Assembly: GCA_944320685.1 (NCBI GenBank) | Contig: CALUIK010000004.1 | Location: 118,058 to 182,057, forward strand | Direction of reading: 5' to 3' | DNA from: an uncultured Alistipes sp. | GTDB lineage: Bacteria > Bacteroidota > Bacteroidia > Bacteroidales > Rikenellaceae | DNA length: 64,000 nucleotides | Part shown: piece after piece, positions 60,622 through 64,000 of the stretch | How positions within the stretch are numbered: position 1 is the first letter of the stretch | Layout: every line of letters begins with the position of its first letter | Program-made: the position numbers and the translations under genes | The notes under the pieces: generated by a model | Told to the model about the DNA's origin: nothing | The model's database searches: none | Seen by the model: the letters and a program-made list of their open reading frames with translations, nothing else

Positions 60622-61984
60622 CGGCTATTTGACGCACGACGATGCGCTGGAGCGGGCCGTTTTAGGTGCGCTTCTCCTCGAACCACGATATGTCGCAGAC
60701 GTTCGGGGAATCATACGGCCCGCCGCATTCTACAACGAGCATCACGCCGCCTTGTACGGGCTGATGTGCGATGCCGACGACGAGGGCACCGCCGCAGACC
60801 TCACGACGATAACCGTACAGGCACGGCGCATAGGCATAAAACCCGATTATGTCGCCTCGCTCACGGAATCGATAGGCACGGGCGTTGAGGTCAAGAACCA
60901 CGCTCGACAGCTGGCCGATATGGCGGTACGGCGGGATATGGTAACATTTGGGGCAGAACTTGCGGCACGAGCAAGGCAGGGCGACGAGGTTGCGGAATGG
61001 GCGGCCGCACGGCTGGACGAGATAGCGGGCGTGGCTGCGCGCTGTGCTGCGATGCGTCCTATCGGCGATGTGATCGGAGAGACATTGCGAGAACTCGAAC
61101 GACGGCAACAGGCACAACGGCGGGGCGAGTGCGTCGGCATTCCCTCGGGGCTGCACACACTCGACCGCATTACGGGCGGTTGGCAGGGCGGCCAGCTCGT
61201 AGTCCTCGCGGCACGGCCCGCAATGGGCAAGACGGCGACCGCCCTGACGTTCGCCCGTTCGGCGGCGGTATCGGGTACTCCTGTATGCATCTTTTCTTTG
61301 GAGATGCCAAGCACGCAGATCGCAGGCCGTATACTCGTCGGGGCGTCGGGAATAAGCTCGGGGGCGTTCCGCTCGGGTGACGTCACAGCGGATGACTGGG
61401 GACGGCTGGAGCGAGGCGCGGCGGAACTGCGGCGGCTTCCCGTACACATATCGGATGCGTCGGCCGTCTCTATGGAGGACATACGCTCGCAGTGTCGGGC
61501 AATGCATCGGAAAGGTAATTGCGGTATGGTCATTATCGACTATCTGCAACTGCTGGACGGCGGCGACGACAGACGGGGCAACAGGGAACGGGAGGTGGCC
61601 AAGATGAGCCGCGCGGCAAAACTGCTCGCAAAAGAACTGGACGTGCCCGTGGTGTTGCTCGCGCAACTGTCTCGCAAAGTTGAGGAGCGAGCCGACAGGA
61701 CACCGTTGCTATCCGACTTGCGGGAATCGGGAGCCATAGAACAGGATGCCGATATGGTGATATTCATAGACCGCCCCGCCGTGTACGGAGTGGAGACTTT
61801 CGATGCGGGCCGATTTGGTCAGATAAGTAGCGCAGGAGCGGGCCGTCTTATCATAGCTAAGAACCGAGAGGGCGGTACAGGCTTTACCCTATTCCGCCAT
61901 AACGAGAGCTTGACGAGGATAACCGACTACGGCCACACGGATGCAGCAATGCAGGGAAGCGACGCACACCCCGAACCGTTTTAA
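60578..61984 (+). CDS. DnaB-type replicative helicase of the element
   Basis: This 468-residue hexameric helicase has the DnaB N-terminal helical domain (about 20-120: ERAVLGALLLEPRYVADVRG) and the RecA-like ATPase with Walker A ARPAMGKTATAL (about 212-221), Walker B CGMVIIDYLQLLDGG and the late ESGAIEQDADMVIFIDRP. The start at 60578 lies within the preceding gene; the ATG at 60587 is also possible. It is complete and seems functional. Its presence beside a DUF4373 gene argues for autonomous replication of the element, as in phages. Confidence 0.93.
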   Translation: MEAMRSNRDTPLCADGYLTHDDALERAVLGALLLEPRYVADVRGIIRPAAFYNEHHAALYGLMCDADDEGTAADLTTITVQARRIGIKPDYVASLTESIGTGVEVKNHARQLADMAVRRDMVTFGAELAARARQGDEVAEWAAARLDEIAGVAARCAAMRPIGDVIGETLRELERRQQAQRRGECVGIPSGLHTLDRITGGWQGGQLVVLAARPAMGKTATALTFARSAAVSGTPVCIFSLEMPSTQIAGRILVGASGISSGAFRSGDVTADDWGRLERGAAELRRLPVHISDASAVSMEDIRSQCRAMHRKGNCGMVIIDYLQLLDGGDDRRGNREREVAKMSRAAKLLAKELDVPVVLLAQLSRKVEERADRTPLLSDLRESGAIEQDADMVIFIDRPAVYGVETFDAGRFGQISSAGAGRLIIAKNREGGTGFTLFRHNESLTRITDYGHTDAAMQGSDAHPEPF

Positions 61985-62284
61985 GAGGCCGTACCCCCAT
62001 CACGGCACGGACTTTTGCGGGGTATGATGCTGGTGTATGTCACCCCGAACCGTTTGCGGCCCGTGCGGCTCGATTTCCGCCGATTTGGCGGCACATCTCC
62101 CCGCAGATGATAACCTCTCCCGAAGCAATGGGAAACGAAAATAAAGGCGCATTTATGAGGATGCGAATATTTCGACCGCCATAATCGGTAGCACTGCGAA
62201 GTCGGGTAAGGATCGGAGAAGCAGGACAAGCCCGAGAAAAAACACCTGCACAGGATTCAAAAAACATATTCAAACAAAAAAACT
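61985..62284. other. Gap after the helicase gene
   Basis: 300 bp. Several short inverted GC stretches are present, but no gene, promoter or terminator that I can support. Confidence 0.4.
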
Positions 62285-62596
62285 ATGAACGCATTTAAGA
62301 TTTCAAACATTATGGGCGTCGGGGTAATGCTCGACAGATGCACGACAACGATAACGGACAGCGCGGGCGAACGCCGAGGCGACGACGAGATAATTATGTA
62401 CGTTCCCGACTGCCTCGAATATGATACCGATTTCCTGCACGGCGGCGATTGCGCGACGCTGCATTTTACCCCCGCGCAGGCTAAAGAGCTGGCGGGCCGG
62501 CTTTGGGCACTCGCGGACGGTATGGCCGAACCTCAACGCCATGCACGCAAAGGCCTTGCGCGTCCGTCGGGACGGCGTGGACGCCTCCGCGAATGA
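62285..62596 (+). CDS. Small unknown protein, 103 residues
   Basis: The N-terminal 75 residues look like a small beta-rich domain (FKISNIMGVGVMLDRCTTTI, DEIIMYVPDCLEYD) with a helix (TPAQAKELAGRLWALADGMA), then a basic tail. An A-rich stretch precedes the start codon, as is common in Bacteroidetes. A terminator follows. Function unknown. Confidence 0.55.
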   Translation: MNAFKISNIMGVGVMLDRCTTTITDSAGERRGDDEIIMYVPDCLEYDTDFLHGGDCATLHFTPAQAKELAGRLWALADGMAEPQRHARKGLARPSGRRGRLRE

Positions 62597-62637
62597 TATG
62601 CGCCGCGTTGAGGCGCGGCGGAGTTATGGATGATACG

Positions 62638-62661
62638 AGGGGCGGCAGACACCGCCCCTTT
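62638..62661 (+). terminator. Terminator after the replication region
   Basis: An 8-bp perfect stem (AGGGGCGG with CCGCCCCT, loop CAGACA) followed by TTG; moderate strength. Confidence 0.5.
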
Positions 62662-62718
62662 GTCGTATTCGGCGCATTCGTTTCGGCAATACAATATTAT
62701 GTTAAATATCACCGCGGG

Positions 62719-62755
62719 CCGTTGAGGTTAACCGCCCGCCGCGCGCAGCGGCTCC
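62719..62755. repeat. Multi-hairpin repeat of the element, inverted partial copy
   Basis: This matches the reverse complement of copy 1 over about 35 bp: CCGTTGAGGTTAACCGCC, then the GCCGC/GCGGC stem. The distal half is missing. Confidence 0.6.
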
Positions 62756-62769
62756 GCGATTATGTCGGC

Positions 62770-62879
62770 AAAATGCCGTGTTTTGACGCTGAAAATGCGC
62801 GGAAATTCGCACTTTCTGGCAAAAAAACGCTCAAAATGCGAGAAAGACAACCGAAAAACGGCAAAAAACAATCGAAAAA
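62770..62879. other. Helically phased A/T tracts, predicted bent DNA
   Basis: Eleven short A- or T-tracts have centres near 62771, 62782, 62793, 62805, 62814, 62824, 62834, 62844, 62856, 62865 and 62877, a mean spacing of about 10.5 bp, one helical turn. Such phasing produces strong intrinsic curvature, common at origins and control regions. Confidence 0.6.
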
Positions 62880-63266
62880 TAGCCCCTATATGCGCCCCAG
62901 CATTACAGCGGGCGACAGTGAGGCGGGGCACATTGATGCCCACCACGTGAATACAGAGCAACCAGCCCGCAACGGATACGGCAGGCGGCACGGGTGAGGC
63001 CACAGCACCGCCCAGCCACAGCCACGGGGCAGTACTGCGACGCCCTCCACTGCCGCCAGCTTGACGATAAGACGACCGACAGCAGGAAGCGCACGGCACA
63101 GCAGCCCCACAGCGGCGAGGGGGTAAGGGGGGGCGGTATAGAGAGGGGTAAGGGGGTGAAATTTTATCGGTTTCACCCCATGAAACCTCGCAGCTGCCTA
63201 TGTCTACACGCACGGCATTTTTTTCAAAAAAGCCAAAAGCCCCGAGGCATATTCCGCGATATGTCG

Positions 63267-63274
63267 TATATTTG
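63267..63274 (+). promoter_or_regulatory. -7 box of the ribbon-helix-helix gene
   Basis: TATATTTG, 25 bp before the start codon at 63300; no clear -33. It lies inside a longer open frame and so supports the late start. Confidence 0.55.
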
Positions 63275-63299
63275 GGGCAATAGCAAACAACAGCAAACA

Positions 63300-63503
63300 A
63301 TGGATGCACGCGACAAACTTTCGGTACGGCTCGATCCGTTCACCGCAAACCAGCTAACCCACATATGCGATGATGCCGGTGTTAAAATGTCTGAACTCGT
63401 CCGAGGCATACTCGCCCGCGTGGTAGACATCATAACCGATGAAGCGGGCAATATCGACAAACACGAGTTCGCAAAGTTCTTCGGGCGTCGGTTTCGCGAT
63501 TGA
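63300..63503 (+). CDS. Small ribbon-helix-helix-like DNA-binding protein
   Basis: This 67-residue protein, MDARDKLSVRLDPFTANQLT and then ICDDAGVKMSELVRGILARV, has the strand-helix-helix order of CopG/MetJ-type repressors (SVRLD as the strand, two amphipathic helices). The start at 63300 is fixed by the -7 box 25 bp upstream. It could control its own promoter, copy number or mobilisation. No partner gene is seen. Confidence 0.7.
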   Translation: MDARDKLSVRLDPFTANQLTHICDDAGVKMSELVRGILARVVDIITDEAGNIDKHEFAKFFGRRFRD

Positions 63504-63850
63504 TGCGGCAGGGGGGCCCGTAGTGGGAACTCCTTATGCACGGCAGCACCTGCAAAATATTGCAAAAGCGAACAAATCCCAAAGGGAAAACACCGAATTT
63601 TGCGGGGCTTTATGTCGTATTTGGGAAGTATGCCCCGAGCCGTTACGCGAGATGGGCGGCAATTCATTTCGTGAAATTATCTTATCGTTGAGGGGGGGGC
63701 GCATTTCGCGACCCCCTCTCCTCGCTCTCGTTGTGCGGTTTATCATTATTCGCGCCTAATCGGCTTGCAACAGAAGAATATCGCAGGCCGCTTTGCCCTT
63801 TCTGTATTCCCGTTTATATGTACCGAATATGTACCCGTCATAAATGAAAC
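63504..63850. other. Region before the IS element, with degenerate repeat copy
   Basis: About 350 bp. At 63631-63700 a degenerate copy of the multi-hairpin repeat can be traced (CCCCGAGCCGTTACGCG, AATTCATTTCG, CGTTGAGG in the same order as in copy 1 or its partner strand). No supported gene. Confidence 0.4.
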
Positions 63851-63923
63851 GGTAATGATGCCAAAAATGGTTGGTGACATATAATGTAACCGACATAATA
63901 TTTGGCAGTTATAAGGATAAAAC

Positions 63924-63957
63924 AGAGATTAGTAGAAACGGGTTTCTACTAATCTCT
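63924..63957. terminator. Hairpin in the IS leader
   Basis: A 16-bp perfect stem (AGAGATTAGTAGAAAC and complement, 2-base loop) is followed by ATTTTTA. It lies just before the transposase start and could block transcripts entering from outside. Confidence 0.7.
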
Positions 63958-63963
63958 ATTTTT

Positions 63964-64000
63964 ATGTCAAAAAAACGAAAAATACGATGTCCTCATTGTG
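63964..64000 (+). CDS. IS1-type transposase, N-terminal zinc-ribbon part only (partial)
   Basis: The 12 visible codons read MSKKRKIRCPHC, a basic start with a CxxC zinc-ribbon half as in the InsA part of IS1 transposases. The gene runs off the window, so frame and completeness are unknown. Confidence 0.6.
   Translation, partial: MSKKRKIRCPHC

Larger units (their letters stand above)
62597..63299. other. 700-bp non-coding region of the element
   Basis: It holds a terminator (62638-62661), the inverted repeat copy (62719-62755), the phased A-tracts (62770-62879) and a G/C-skewed stretch near 63120-63160. Frames in it have odd composition and no family signals. It may be a replication, transfer or packaging site. 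Confidence 0.5.
63851..64000 (+). mobile_element. IS1-family insertion sequence, left end, cut by the window
   Basis: The end begins GGTAATGATGCCAAAAATGG, which matches IS1-family terminal repeats (GGTAATG-type ends followed by CCAA). It is followed by a leader with a strong hairpin and the start of a zinc-ribbon transposase gene. The rest is outside the window. Confidence 0.7.

Noticed and set aside
62728..63309. Minus-strand frame of 193 codons in the non-coding part of the element
   Set aside because: It crosses the phased A-tracts and an inverted repeat, is Cys/Arg/Pro-rich and has no ribosome site or relatives that I recognise.
63439..63759. Plus-strand frame of 106 codons before the IS element
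   Set aside because: It overlaps the end of the ribbon-helix-helix gene by 65 bases and runs through the degenerate repeat copy; no domain or start signal supports it.
1..64000. CRISPR array or restriction-modification/defence island
   Set aside because: No regularly spaced repeats with unique spacers and no Cas, methylase or nuclease-defence genes were seen; the repeats found are few and structured instead.

Overview
The window reads as chromosome of a fairly GC-rich Bacteroidales bacterium, most likely Alistipes or a close relative (Rikenellaceae); this assignment is inference. It rests on a SusC/SusD pair, a complex I operon with fused NuoCD and no NuoEFG, a Rho factor with a long N-terminal insertion, tRNAs without encoded CCA, and many promoters of the Bacteroidetes type (TTG, about 20 bp, TAnnTTTG).

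Layout. 1-5.4 kb: a SusD/SusC outer-membrane uptake pair. 5.7-12.4 kb: a TetR-controlled export operon (regulator, TolC-like channel, membrane fusion lipoprotein, two ATPases, two permeases). 12.6-16.9 kb: a secreted beta-lactamase-fold hydrolase, a YitT-family membrane protein and a small cluster of two acetyltransferases, a flavin-barrel-like protein and a DNA-glycosylase-fold protein. 16.9-20 kb: a DPP-IV-type peptidase and a nucleotidyltransferase-fold protein. 20-30 kb: nuoA-B-CD-H-I-J-K-L-M-N. 30.6-34.7 kb: L-arabinose catabolism (araD-araA-araB). 35-40.3 kb: an OmpR-type regulator and histidine kinase, then a Pho-box-like promoter, a stand-alone PhoU-like protein and a Pit phosphate transporter with a PhoU-like tail. 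40.5-53.4 kb: a nucleoside hydrolase, rho, an S1/P1 nuclease, a tandem GH43 glycosidase, tRNA-Leu(UAA), miaA, a pRiA4b ORF-3-like protein, a secreted sugar isomerase/epimerase, serine dehydratase, pyrophosphatase, an acyltransferase and tRNA-Gln(CUG).

From 53.7 kb to the end lies an integrated element. Its left boundary is the orphan 3' part of a tRNA-Val gene (with the old tRNA terminator still attached), followed by a tyrosine recombinase. The element carries a HigBA-type toxin-antitoxin pair, many small unknown genes, an excisionase-like HTH protein, a DUF4373-type replication protein, a DnaB-type helicase and a ribbon-helix-helix protein. It looks like a prophage or phage satellite early/replication region; no structural, conjugation or mobilisation genes are visible. 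An IS1-family element begins at 63851 and is cut by the window end.

The non-coding parts of the element are the least explained DNA here: a family of about 60-bp multi-hairpin repeats (four places, one inverted, one degenerate), a compact three-way-junction RNA candidate ending in a U-run, an iteron-like TTGCGGGGGT array, and about 110 bp of helically phased A/T tracts predicted to be strongly bent. In the chromosome the strongest regulatory observation is three 11-bp repeats of CTGTAAC type placed like an E. coli Pho box before the phosphate genes.
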